The notes beneath the pieces were generated by a model. It saw only the letters and a program-made list of their open reading frames with translations. It searched no databases and was not told where the DNA came from. Below, one piece after another: positions 8,887-16,315 of a stretch of 54,148 nucleotides of DNA. Position 1 is the first letter of the stretch. Each line of letters begins with the position of its first letter. The stretch is from JANOMH01 sp031422295. GTDB taxonomy: Bacteria > Pseudomonadota > Alphaproteobacteria > Rhodobacterales > Rhodobacteraceae. The DNA is taken from NCBI GenBank assembly GCA_031422295.1, contig JANOQM010000097.1, positions 1 to 54,148 on the forward strand. Reading direction: 5' to 3'. Made by a program: the position numbers and the translations under genes.

Positions 8887-8917
8887 GAGTTGCCTAAATA
8901 CCTCCGCCGGAGGCACC
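8887..8917. repeat. 31-bp intergenic palindrome-containing repeat, copy 1
   Basis: GAGTTGCCTAAATACC is followed by the palindrome CCTCCGCCGGAGG and CACC. The same 31 bases, with one change, occur at 12189-12219. Both copies lie just after a plus-strand stop codon, consistent with a 3'-end hairpin. Confidence 0.75.
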
Positions 8918-8946
8918 GATCCCACGCCAAAAGCCATCCGGAGGGA

Positions 8947-9288
8947 TTATTCCACCACCCGGATCAGCCGCCGTTCCAGCACCCGCAGGACTTGGGCCAG
9001 ATCATTGCCCCGGCGCAGCACCTGCCCTTCGGCCCCGATCACCGCATACTGGCCCTGCTTGGCCCGCAAATCAGGCCGCTTTTCCACCCGGAAGACCGGA
9101 TTTTCGGCAGTCCGGCGGAAAATGCTGAACACCGCCACCTCGCGCAGGCAGGATATCCCGTAATCCCGCCATTCGCCTGCCGCCACCATCCGGCCATAGA
9201 TCGTCAGGATCGGCGCAAGTTCAGTCCGGTGAAATGCCACCTGTTCGACTGACTGGCCGGGAAACGGAATAGGGGGCTGCAACGTCAT
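8947..9288 (-). CDS. DUF2794 protein
   Basis: The 113-residue protein matches the conserved alphaproteobacterial DUF2794 family: FHRTELAPILTIYGRMVAAG, EWRDYGISCL, VFSIFRRTAENP and FRVEKRPDLRAKQGQY are all recognisable. The function is unknown. No signal peptide or membrane segment is present. It is convergent with the NlpC/P60 gene. The full family length from this ATG supports the start. Confidence 0.88.
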   Translation of the reverse strand: MTLQPPIPFPGQSVEQVAFHRTELAPILTIYGRMVAAGEWRDYGISCLREVAVFSIFRRTAENPVFRVEKRPDLRAKQGQYAVIGAEGQVLRRGNDLAQVLRVLERRLIRVVE

Positions 9289-9444
9289 GGGACAAGTTTT
9301 GCGCCAAATGGCACATAAATCAAGAGGTCTGTGATCGCCCTGTCATAGCGGCACGCGCCGCCACTTGCCTTGAAACCGCCACAAAATGACCCGCAAAGTT
9401 CCGCAAATTCTGCGTGGTTTTGCCGCGTATCGCAGGCAATACAG

Positions 9445-9550
9445 GGTTAGACGACAAGCGACCCCTGCGCCACGGTTCATAGCCCCCACCCAGTCCGCGG
9501 CGCAGGGGGAGCTTGTCGCCTAACCCCGGCCGCCCAAAGCGGGCCGGGTT
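9445..9550 (+). ncRNA. Candidate structured small RNA: 81-nt hairpin plus terminator
   Basis: The arms 9445-9471 and 9499-9525 pair over about 27 positions with three mismatches; GGTTAG pairs with CTAACC, GACAAGC with GCTTGTC and CCCCTGCGCC with GGCGCAGGGG. The loop is 27 nt. Directly after it, CCCGGCC...GGGCCGGG with TTTTG (about 9525-9553) looks like a rho-independent terminator on the plus strand. No coding frame fits. It lacks the GGAAGGGAGCAGCC core of SRP RNA and is too short for 6S RNA. It might instead be a DNA palindrome or a bidirectional terminator. Confidence 0.45.
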
Positions 9551-9565
9551 TTGTCATCACAGCGA

Positions 9566-9841
9566 CTAGCCGCAAGTGACACCGCTGATCCGATTGGCCG
9601 CATCGACGGCGAAATTTATCCGGGTCGGACTGTAATCCATCGTGACGGCCATACCCGGCCGGATCACCCGAACTGGTCCCATGATCAACTGTCGCTCTAA
9701 CACCGTGGCATCCTCGCCAACCAAAGCCGCATACTGACTGGCACCGCAGCTGTCCTCGCCCGCTGGCGGCACAGGGTCGGACACTGGCGGTTGCGCACAT
9801 CCGGCCAGCAGGATCAAAACCGAGGCTAATTTGGTCCACAT
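9566..9841 (-). CDS. I78-type peptidase inhibitor-like lipoprotein
   Basis: The 91-residue protein has a lipoprotein signal with lipobox LLAGC (lipidated Cys about residue 15). The mature part has the I78 inhibitor pattern: CGASQYAALVGEDATVLE, VRVIRPGMAVTMDYSPTRINF and a C-terminal Cys, which probably pairs with the Cys of CGASQ. I78 proteins inhibit serine proteases, probably in the periplasm. The ATG at 9841 is chosen because it starts the lipoprotein signal directly. Confidence 0.8.
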   Translation of the reverse strand: MWTKLASVLILLAGCAQPPVSDPVPPAGEDSCGASQYAALVGEDATVLERQLIMGPVRVIRPGMAVTMDYSPTRINFAVDAANRISGVTCG

Positions 9842-9955
9842 AACCACATAATGGCGCAACGGCGGGCCAACTGGCAAGCATTTGCATCAGGCACGGCTTG
9901 CACTTGGCGCAGGATTGCCCGAACTTGGCGCAAATTCCCGCTGGAGGATCCCAAA

Positions 9956-11086
9956 ATGCGCACCCGCGCCGCTGTCGCCATTGCCGCAGGCAAACCGCTT
10001 GAAATCTTGGATGTGAACCTTGAGGGGCCAAAGGCGGGCGAGGTATTGGTTGAAATCAAGGCCACCGGCATTTGCCACACCGACGAATTCACCCTGTCCG
10101 GGGCCGACCCCGAAGGGATGTTTCCGGCGATTCTGGGGCATGAAGGCGCAGGCGTGGTTCTCGAGGTCGGCCCCGGCGTGACCAGCCTGAAACCCGGCGA
10201 TCACGTCATCCCGCTGTATACGCCGGAATGCCGGACCTGCCCGTCCTGCCTGTCGCGCAAAACCAACCTCTGCACCGCGATCAGGGCGACCCAGGGGCAA
10301 GGGCTGATGCCCGATGGGACCAGCCGGTTTTCCATGCTCAACGGCACCCCGATCCTGCATTACATGGGCTGCTCCACCTTTGCCAACCACACCGTCCTGC
10401 CCGAGATTGCGCTGGCCAAGGTGCGCCCCGATGCACCATTCGACAAAATCTGCTACATCGGTTGCGGCGTGACCACCGGCGTGGGCGCAGTGATCAACAC
10501 GGCGCAAGTCGAGATGGGGGCCACCGCCGTGGTCTTTGGCCTTGGCGGGATCGGCCTGAACGTCATTCAGGGGCTGCGGCTGGCGGGCGCCGACATGATC
10601 ATCGGCGTTGATCTGAACAATTCCAAAAAGCCATGGGGCGAGCGGTTTGGGATGACCCATTTCGTCAATCCGACAGAGGTTGAGGGCGACATCGTGCCCC
10701 ATATCGTCAACATGACCAAACGGCGCGGCGATATGATCGGCGGGGCGGATTACACATTCGACTGCACCGGCAATGTCAAAGTCATGCGGCAGGCGCTGGA
10801 ATGTTCGCACCGGGGCTGGGGGGTATCCGTGGTGATCGGCGTGGCCCCGTCAGGTGCGGAAATCAGCACGCGTCCGTTTCAGCTCGTCACCGGGCGCACA
10901 TGGAAAGGCACCGCCTTTGGCGGCGCGCGCGGCCGGACCGACGTGCCGAAAATCGTCGATTGGTATATGGAAGGCAAAATCCAGATCGACCCGATGATCA
11001 CCCATATCCTGCCGCTGGAGGATATCAACCGGGGGTTCGACCTGATGAAATCAGGCGAAAGTATCCGGTCGGTGGTGGTGTATTGA
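9956..11086 (+). CDS. adhC: S-(hydroxymethyl)glutathione dehydrogenase (class III alcohol dehydrogenase)
   Basis: The 376-residue zinc-dependent medium-chain dehydrogenase contains the catalytic zinc region GICHTDEF and GHEGAG, the structural zinc cysteines in CRTCPSCLSRKTNLC, and the NAD-binding GLGGIGLNVIQG. The SRFSMLNGTPILHYMGCSTF stretch is typical of glutathione-dependent formaldehyde dehydrogenase. It oxidises S-hydroxymethylglutathione to S-formylglutathione. The partner hydrolase lies at 21606. The ATG at 9956 follows GGAGGATCCC. The next gene starts 4 bp after the stop. Confidence 0.95.
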   Translation: MRTRAAVAIAAGKPLEILDVNLEGPKAGEVLVEIKATGICHTDEFTLSGADPEGMFPAILGHEGAGVVLEVGPGVTSLKPGDHVIPLYTPECRTCPSCLSRKTNLCTAIRATQGQGLMPDGTSRFSMLNGTPILHYMGCSTFANHTVLPEIALAKVRPDAPFDKICYIGCGVTTGVGAVINTAQVEMGATAVVFGLGGIGLNVIQGLRLAGADMIIGVDLNNSKKPWGERFGMTHFVNPTEVEGDIVPHIVNMTKRRGDMIGGADYTFDCTGNVKVMRQALECSHRGWGVSVVIGVAPSGAEISTRPFQLVTGRTWKGTAFGGARGRTDVPKIVDWYMEGKIQIDPMITHILPLEDINRGFDLMKSGESIRSVVVY

Positions 11087-11090
11087 CGCG

Positions 11091-12143
11091 GTGACACTAT
11101 CCGCCCTCGCCCAGTCCCTGACGCCGCCCTTCGCCTTCTGCGGCATCGGGATCGCACGGGCCGGGCACCCGCCGGAATACCACATCAGCACCGCCCCCAG
11201 CATCCATGCGACCGAACACAGCCTGTTCCGCGCCGCCTCAATCTCCAAAATCGTGACCGCCGAAACTTTGCGCAGGGTGGGTGCCAACCCACGCGTCCTC
11301 GACTTCTCCATCGCCGACCTGCTGGGCATCCCCTTCCACCACCCCGACTTCCCCCAAATCCCGCTGACTCTCCGCATGCTCCTGTCCCACATCAGCGGGC
11401 TGAATGATGCCGCAGGCTATCTGATCCCGCCGGGCACCGACCTGCCGGACTGGCTCATGTCCCACGGCGCAAATCTGTTCTTGCCACACCAACCCGGGAC
11501 GTATTTCAGCTATTCCAACCTCGGCTACATCCTGATCGCTGCCGCCGCCGAAGTCATCGGGCAGGACAGGTTCGACCATCTGGCCCGGCGGCTTGTGCTC
11601 GACCCGCTGGGGATCAACGGCGGGTTCAACTGGTCGGGGGTCAGTGCGGCACAACGGGCCAACCGACTGGCCACCTACCGGTGCGACGGCAATAGCCTGA
11701 TCGCCCAGATCGACGGCGATACACCGACCGATCCGGTCCCAACCGATTATCGCCCGACTGCAGATACCGCGACGCTATCCCCCCAAGGCGGGCTGCGCAT
11801 CTCGCTGACAGGGGTTTTGCAACTGGCCCAATCGCTGCGCAAAGCCGACCCTACCCCGCTCTGGACCCCCGAATTGGGGCCGGGGGACTATCAAAACGGC
11901 ACTTTTGACGGCTATAGTTTCGGGCTTCAAACCTTACAGAAACCCCATTTCTACTCCCGCCCGCTGATCGGCCATTTCGCCAATGCCTACGGATTTGCCG
12001 GCGGGGTCTGGTGGGACGACGCAGCGCAGACAGCGTTCTGTTACGCCCTGAACGGCCTGCCCTTGGGTGACGAAAGCGATGCTTTCCGCCCCGAAGAACT
12101 GGCGATTTTCGCAGCGGTAGCCGAAACAATTGACGCTGGGTGA
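11091..12143 (+). CDS. Beta-lactamase-fold serine hydrolase
   Basis: The 350-residue protein has the class C beta-lactamase/family VIII esterase motifs: S50-I-S-K53, LLSHISGL at 97-104 and Y141-S142-N143. No signal peptide is visible, so it is probably a cytoplasmic esterase, not a penicillin-binding protein. It starts with GTG 4 bp after adhC and is likely translated with it. The substrate is unknown; a link to formaldehyde metabolism is only positional. Confidence 0.85.
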   Translation: MTLSALAQSLTPPFAFCGIGIARAGHPPEYHISTAPSIHATEHSLFRAASISKIVTAETLRRVGANPRVLDFSIADLLGIPFHHPDFPQIPLTLRMLLSHISGLNDAAGYLIPPGTDLPDWLMSHGANLFLPHQPGTYFSYSNLGYILIAAAAEVIGQDRFDHLARRLVLDPLGINGGFNWSGVSAAQRANRLATYRCDGNSLIAQIDGDTPTDPVPTDYRPTADTATLSPQGGLRISLTGVLQLAQSLRKADPTPLWTPELGPGDYQNGTFDGYSFGLQTLQKPHFYSRPLIGHFANAYGFAGGVWWDDAAQTAFCYALNGLPLGDESDAFRPEELAIFAAVAETIDAG

Positions 12144-12152
12144 TCAGCCAGA

Positions 12153-12176
12153 AAGGTGGGTCAAGACCCACCTTAC
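12153..12176. repeat. GTAAGGTGGGT palindrome, copy A
   Basis: AAGGTGGGTCAAGACCCACC with flanking TTAC forms a perfect hairpin about 10 bp after a stop codon. Read on the minus strand it begins GTAAGGTGGGT, as in the copies at 12366, 13464, 35366 and (on the minus strand) 35403. Confidence 0.75.
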
Positions 12177-12188
12177 GCTGCAATTTCG

Positions 12189-12219
12189 GAGTTGCTTAAA
12201 TACCTCCGCCGGAGGCACC
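12189..12219. repeat. 31-bp intergenic palindrome-containing repeat, copy 2
   Basis: GAGTTGCTTAAATACC, CCTCCGCCGGAGG and CACC repeat the element at 8887-8917 with one base change. It lies in the same place relative to a plus-strand stop codon. Confidence 0.75.
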
Positions 12220-12253
12220 TGCCCTGTCCCCAATCCAACCCTCGGAAAACGCA

Positions 12254-12327
12254 GCACAATCCCCATTAATACAAACTTAACATTATGTTTTCATTAACTA
12301 AAACCTTTTCCGCGGGGAAGGTTTTGC
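12254..12327 (+). repeat. About 75-bp A/T-rich element ending in a GGGGAAGG hairpin (inverted partner at 16983)
   Basis: The element begins GCACAATCC, contains TTAACATTATG and ends in a palindrome, AAAACCTTTTCCGCGGGG then AAGGTTTTGC. The reverse complement of 16983-17064 shows the same order of blocks with scattered changes. The A/T-rich tail stands out from the GC-rich surroundings. Confidence 0.7.
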
Positions 12328-12365
12328 AGTGTCTTCCCCAACCAAGTCCAACGGATCAATATACC

Positions 12366-12387
12366 GTAAGGTGGGTTTCAACCCACC
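12366..12387. repeat. GTAAGGTGGGT palindrome, copy B
   Basis: GTAAGGTGGGTTTCAACC followed by CACC forms a hairpin with a short TTCA loop. It adjoins the tandem repeat at the 3' end of the DUF2332 gene. Confidence 0.75.
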
Positions 12388-12429
12388 CCGCATCATCCGG
12401 CCCCGCATCATCGGCCCCGCATCATCCGG
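12386..12429. repeat. Three-unit tandem repeat, 14-15 bp
   Basis: Units CCCCGCATCATCCGG, CCCCGCATCATCGG and CCCCGCATCATCCGG stand head to tail. The stop codon of the minus-strand DUF2332 gene (12422-12424) lies in the third unit. Confidence 0.85.
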
Positions 12430-13450
12430 CCCAGTCCACCCATTGTCCGTGAAACCCCGCGCGGCCCAGACCGACGCAAACATCCCCGGGCCACAATCGC
12501 AGCGTTAGCGCAGCCCCATGCGGATCGCCATCAGCCTCCATCGCCAGCCAGCACAGCGGCGCATCGGGCGACGCCGCCGCGCCCGCCGCCTCAATCATCG
12601 CGCGGCCACGGGTCTGCCGCTCTGTCGGGAAATACTGCCAAGCAATCGTGTGATAAATCAAGTGCATACGCCCGGGCCACGGGGCAGCAAGCCGACCCGC
12701 CAGCCAGTCAATCGCATCGCCTTTGTCCACTGGGGCAACAGCCAAAGCCATCGCCGCGCGGGTCCGCGCAATGCGGTCGGTCTGATCCGGCCACAGATAG
12801 GCAATCAGACGCAATTCATCTGCCGAGTTTCCGATCAGCAGCGGGTTCAGATCGACGCCGCGACGATCAGCAATCCTGACCTTGGCCCGTGGCGGCAGGG
12901 GCCCACGCCAGTCCGGCGTCAGGCGGACCGTCGCCATCGCGGACCCCCAGACCTGTGGCCCAATCTGCAGCGCAAACTGGTCAAACATCAGGTTCAGCCC
13001 CGCACTTGCCCCCAGCTCAGACAATTGCAATGGCAGCCGAAACCGATCCGTCAGCCAATGGGCTGCAGCAATCAAAACAGCACTGCGCCTGACTTCGTTG
13101 GTTTGCGGCGGGCTTTCAATCCATTTGCACAGAAACACATCATGCAACCGGATCGTCGCAACCACTGCGCGGGTCAGGGTCGCGTCATCAACGTCATGCG
13201 GCGGATACGCGGCAGCCAAACCCACATCCTGCCCGGTCAGAACCAAGGCATGCAGCCCCCCGGCCAGCCGCAAGGGCAAACTGGCTCCGTTAGAGCTGAC
13301 ATCCCCCGGCCAGCTTGCGAAACGCCGCCTCAGCCCCGTGTCATCTGGCCACTGCTGCGCCAACAGCCCCATCAACCTACCCATAAACGGCGAGCCGAGG
13401 GCGATGCAGGCTCTGGCCTGATCAATGAACGCCGCTTCAAGTGCCGTCAT
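12422..13450 (-). CDS. DUF2332 protein
   Basis: The 342-residue soluble protein matches DUF2332. It has an N-terminal helical part ending in LRLAGGLHALVLTG, then QTNEVRRSAVLIAA, the segment LSELGASAGLNLMFDQF that recalls a methyltransferase-like glycine loop, and a C-terminal IYHTIAWQYF. The biochemical activity is unknown. The ATG at 13450 (MTALEAAF) is chosen; the longer frame would start inside the repeat at 13464-13488. Its end lies in the tandem repeat, so the last residues (GQWVDWAG) may be repeat-derived. Confidence 0.8.
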   Translation of the reverse strand: MTALEAAFIDQARACIALGSPFMGRLMGLLAQQWPDDTGLRRRFASWPGDVSSNGASLPLRLAGGLHALVLTGQDVGLAAAYPPHDVDDATLTRAVVATIRLHDVFLCKWIESPPQTNEVRRSAVLIAAAHWLTDRFRLPLQLSELGASAGLNLMFDQFALQIGPQVWGSAMATVRLTPDWRGPLPPRAKVRIADRRGVDLNPLLIGNSADELRLIAYLWPDQTDRIARTRAAMALAVAPVDKGDAIDWLAGRLAAPWPGRMHLIYHTIAWQYFPTERQTRGRAMIEAAGAAASPDAPLCWLAMEADGDPHGAALTLRLWPGDVCVGLGRAGFHGQWVDWAG

Positions 13451-13463
13451 GACCGCCCCAAAA

Positions 13464-13488
13464 GTAAGGTGGGTTTCAACCCACCCTT
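13464..13488. repeat. GTAAGGTGGGT palindrome, copy C
   Basis: GTAAGGTGGGTTTCAACC followed by CACCCTT lies between the DUF2332 and TetR genes and overlaps the last codons of tetR: the TGA stop (13476-13478) and the final codons AGG GTG GGT come from it. Confidence 0.75.
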
Positions 13489-14108
13489 GCCGTTCCATAC
13501 TGCGCCAGAAACATCGACACCGCCCCGTCGATCACCCGCTTTGTGTCCGGGGCAGAAAACGTTCGGGCGGGGGTAAAGGCGAGGCGGTCCATCAACCCGG
13601 CCTTGCACAAGGCATGAAACTGATCAGCGGCCAGTTCCAGATCGGTGATCGCCAGTTCACCGCGCTGCATGGCAAGCTGGAAATAGCTCACCAGCTGATG
13701 CCGGATCAGGGCGGGGCCGCTTTGATAAAACTCCTGCCCCAGCGCCGGAAATCTTTCGCTTTCGGCCACACAAATCCGAAATATCCGCTGGCCGAAATCC
13801 GAAGTCAGGAACTCGACCATCTTGGTCGCTGCGGCATGCAGCACCCGGTCCACGGTCGCCGTCATGTCAATCTCTGCAATCGCCCGGTCAGCCTGCAACA
13901 GGCATTCGACCCGGGCGACCTCCATGAACAGCAACCGTTTATCAGGGAAATAGCTGTACAGCGTCGCCTTTGAAACGCCTGCCACCCGGGCAATATCGTC
14001 GACCGAAGCCCCTTCGAAACCATCTGTCAGGAACACATCCCGCGCGCCTGCAAGGACCTGCTCATACTTGCGCCCGCGCCGGACTTTATCGGTGACACTC
14101 TCGGTCAT
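13476..14108 (-). CDS. TetR/AcrR-family transcriptional regulator (AefR-like)
   Basis: The 210-residue protein has an N-terminal TetR domain with helix-turn-helix SVDDIARVAGVSKATLYSYF (about 35-55). The C-terminal region (FTSDFGQRIFRICVAES-like and LVSYFQLAMQRGEL) resembles the AefR-type ligand-binding domain. The ligand is unknown. The ATG at 14108 follows GGGGGCAG. It follows a small secreted-protein gene on the same strand, and candidate operators lie upstream of that gene at 14379-14455. The final residues ARVG are encoded by repeat copy C. Confidence 0.88.
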   Translation of the reverse strand: MTESVTDKVRRGRKYEQVLAGARDVFLTDGFEGASVDDIARVAGVSKATLYSYFPDKRLLFMEVARVECLLQADRAIAEIDMTATVDRVLHAAATKMVEFLTSDFGQRIFRICVAESERFPALGQEFYQSGPALIRHQLVSYFQLAMQRGELAITDLELAADQFHALCKAGLMDRLAFTPARTFSAPDTKRVIDGAVSMFLAQYGTARVG

Positions 14109-14175
14109 ATCTGCCCCCCATCCCACGTTAGACCGCGGGGTTTGGTTGCGGCAAGCGCTTTGCGCTGATCCGGCT

Positions 14176-14361
14176 TTAACGCGACGGAGCCGGGCATAGG
14201 ACAGGAGTGAGGGTCGTGGCGTCAAGGCAACTTTGGGTTGGCAGATCGACAGTCGGTTGAGGCCATGTCAGGGTTGGGAAATCGGCGATCGTGCCAAAGG
14301 CCAAAGCGGGGCCGGTGGCCAGTGCCAATGTGGCGGTGAGTGCTGCAAATATCATACGCAT
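14176..14361 (-). CDS. Small secreted protein (61 aa)
   Basis: The sequence starts with a clear signal peptide (MRMIFAALTATLALATGPALA, cleavage before FGT). The mature 40 residues are Pro/Thr-rich with two cysteines (QSC and VLC) that could form a disulfide. The start is preceded by AGGAGAAC at ideal distance. No family is recognised. It is the first gene of a minus-strand set with tetR 67 bp downstream, so the TetR protein may regulate it. Confidence 0.7.
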   Translation of the reverse strand: MRMIFAALTATLALATGPALAFGTIADFPTLTWPQPTVDLPTQSCLDATTLTPVLCPAPSR

Positions 14362-14378
14362 AAAGTTCTCCTATGATC

Positions 14379-14455
14379 TGAACTGTTTGGTTTCGTAAGT
14401 TTCATCTAAACAGATCAGTTCACTTTTCAATGCCCTGACAAAACTATTCAGTTCA
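14379..14455. promoter_or_regulatory. Candidate TetR operator cluster
   Basis: TGAACTG (14379-14385) stands in inverse orientation to CAGTTCA at 14416-14422 and again at 14449-14455. The last two are part of related 13-mers, AAACAGATCAGTT (14408) and AAACTATTCAGTT (14441), exactly 33 bp apart, about three helical turns. This lies between the small secreted-protein/tetR promoter and mbfA, so TetR autoregulation is the simplest reading. Confidence 0.5.
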
Positions 14456-14492
14456 CTTGCTGACTCTTGTCTTTCGTCACACCTTCGCTACC

Positions 14493-14508
14493 TTAGAATC
14501 ATTCCAGA
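14493..14508 (+). promoter_or_regulatory. ICE-box-like Irr site upstream of mbfA
   Basis: TTAGAATCATTCCAGA is close to the ICE consensus, an inverted repeat of TTTAGAA with TTCTAAA. It ends 14 bp before the mbfA start. Irr represses mbfA under low iron in other alphaproteobacteria. The site also contains TTAGAAT, which could serve as a -10 element. Confidence 0.55.
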
Positions 14509-14522
14509 TACGGAGCCTGCCT

Positions 14523-15500
14523 ATGATCCCCGGCCTGTCCTCGCGCCGCCGTTTCGCTGACTTATCCGAACAGGAAGTGCTGGCCCTTGCGATTTCATCC
14601 GAAGAGGATGACGCCCGGATTTACCGGACCTATGCCGAACAGCTCCGCGCCGAATATCCGGGGTCGGCGGCGGTGTTTGACGGGATGGCGTTAGAAGAGG
14701 ACGGGCACCGGGTTCGGTTGATCGATCTACACCGCGCCCGGTTTGGCGAGGTGATCCCGTTGATCCGGCGTGAACATGTCGCGGGTCATTATGCCCGTCG
14801 TCCGATCTGGTTAACCCAGTCGCTGGGCTTGGAAAAAATCCGGTCCGAGGCGCATGGGATGGAGGCCGAGGCGCGGGCGTTTTACGAACGTGCCGCGGCC
14901 CGCACCAGCGATGCCGCCACCCGCAAGCTGCTGGGTGATCTGGCTGCGGCCGAAGCCGGGCACGAAAAAAAGGCTGATACGCTGGAGGCGGAGCATCTGG
15001 GGGCCACGACCCGTGCGGGCGAGGATGCGGGCGAGCGGCGGCAGTTTATTCTGACATGGGTGCAGCCGGGGCTGGCAGGGCTGATGGACGGATCGGTGTC
15101 AACTCTTGCGCCGATCTTTGCTACCGCCTTTGCCACACAGGATACCTGGACCACGTTTCTGGTGGGACTTGCCGCATCGGTGGGGGCCGGTATTTCGATG
15201 GGGTTCACTGAGGCCGCGCATGATGACGGGGTGCTGTCCGGGCGCGGGTCGCCGTGGAAACGGGGGATTGCGTCGGGGGTGATGACCACTGTTGGCGGAT
15301 TAGGCCATGCCCTGCCCTATCTGATCCCGGATTTCTGGACCGCCACCACAATTTCGATCATCGTGGTATTTATCGAGTTATGGGCCATTGCGTGGATTCA
15401 GAACCGCTATATGGAAACCCCGTTCCTGCGGGCGGCGTTTCAGGTGGTGTTGGGCGGGGCATTGGTTTTTGCGGCTGGCGTTCTGATTGGTGGCGGGTAA
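14523..15500 (+). CDS. mbfA: MbfA: membrane-bound ferritin-like/VIT iron exporter
   Basis: The 325-residue protein joins an N-terminal rubrerythrin/ferritin-like helical domain (about 15-165) to a VIT/CCC1-type membrane domain (about 175-325). Diiron-type residues are visible: E27/E28, E59-x-x-H62 and E144-x-x-H147. The membrane part includes GLMDGSVSTLAPIFATAF and GISMGFTEAAHDDG, typical of VIT transporters. MbfA exports iron and protects against iron-linked peroxide stress. The ATG at 14523 is preceded by CGGAGCC. An ICE-like box lies 14 bp upstream, which fits iron control through Irr. Confidence 0.93.
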   Translation: MIPGLSSRRRFADLSEQEVLALAISSEEDDARIYRTYAEQLRAEYPGSAAVFDGMALEEDGHRVRLIDLHRARFGEVIPLIRREHVAGHYARRPIWLTQSLGLEKIRSEAHGMEAEARAFYERAAARTSDAATRKLLGDLAAAEAGHEKKADTLEAEHLGATTRAGEDAGERRQFILTWVQPGLAGLMDGSVSTLAPIFATAFATQDTWTTFLVGLAASVGAGISMGFTEAAHDDGVLSGRGSPWKRGIASGVMTTVGGLGHALPYLIPDFWTATTISIIVVFIELWAIAWIQNRYMETPFLRAAFQVVLGGALVFAAGVLIGGG

Positions 15501-15526
15501 TCTGGCGAAACCCGGAGGTTGACCCG

Positions 15527-16222
15527 ATGTATTTTCGTGATAAAGTCAGTTATGAACCCCTGCCCCTGCCCGATGATGTCAGCCTGCCACCAAAGGCATC
15601 GCTGACCGCAGCGCAGGCGTTTCTGGCCCATATGCGCAAACGACATTCGGTCCGCGATTTTGCGCCGACCCCGGTGGCCGAAGATGTGATTGCTGCCTGC
15701 ATTGCAGTGGCCGGGACTGCCCCAAGCGGGGCCAACCATCAGCCCTGGCACTTTGTCGCTATTTCTGACCCGGCAGTCAAAGCCCAGATCCGGGCTGGCG
15801 CCGAAGCAGAGGAGCGGGCGTTTTACGAAGGCGGCGGCGGCGATGAGTGGCTCAAAGCGCTGGAACCGATTGGCACCGGCGCGGACAAGCCGCATCTGGA
15901 TATCGCCCCTTGGCTGATCGTGGTCTTTGCCCAGCGCTATGGCATGACCCGCGATGGGCACCGCTATAAGAATTATTATGTCCCCGAGAGTGTCGGCATT
16001 GCCACCGGGTTTCTGATTGCCGCCCTGCATCATGCAGGCCTGACCGCCCTGACCCATACCCCCAATCCGATGAAGTTTCTGGGCGCGTTGTGTGGCAGGC
16101 CGGAGAGTGAAAAGCCGGTGATGATTATTGTCGTGGGCCATCCTGCTGCAGGGGCCACGGTACCTGCTGTGGCCAAGCTGAAAAAGCCGCTGGCCGAGAT
16201 TATGAGCGTGTTTCGGGGCTGA
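15527..16222 (+). CDS. Nitroreductase-family flavoprotein (iodotyrosine deiodinase-like)
   Basis: The 231-residue protein has the FMN-binding N-terminal motif RKRHSVRDF and the block AGTAPSGANHQPWHFVAISD. The insertion GGGGDEWLKALEPIGT and the following APWLIVVFAQ are typical of the branch that includes iodotyrosine deiodinase-like reductases. The natural substrate in bacteria is unknown. The start follows CCGGAGG. It lies 26 bp after mbfA and may be co-transcribed with it. Confidence 0.85.
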   Translation: MYFRDKVSYEPLPLPDDVSLPPKASLTAAQAFLAHMRKRHSVRDFAPTPVAEDVIAACIAVAGTAPSGANHQPWHFVAISDPAVKAQIRAGAEAEERAFYEGGGGDEWLKALEPIGTGADKPHLDIAPWLIVVFAQRYGMTRDGHRYKNYYVPESVGIATGFLIAALHHAGLTALTHTPNPMKFLGALCGRPESEKPVMIIVVGHPAAGATVPAVAKLKKPLAEIMSVFRG

Positions 16223-16315
16223 CCCGCTTGGGCCGGTTTTGCCTTTGTCCCACGCTGGCCTAAATTTACCAAACGCTGTTGAAACGGGTGCGCTACCTGA
16301 ACAAAGGACCTGAAC

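Noticed and set aside
9445..9525. SRP (4.5S) RNA or 6S RNA
   Set aside because: The GGAAGGGAGCAGCC SRP core is missing and the hairpin is far shorter than 6S RNA; only an unnamed candidate is justified.
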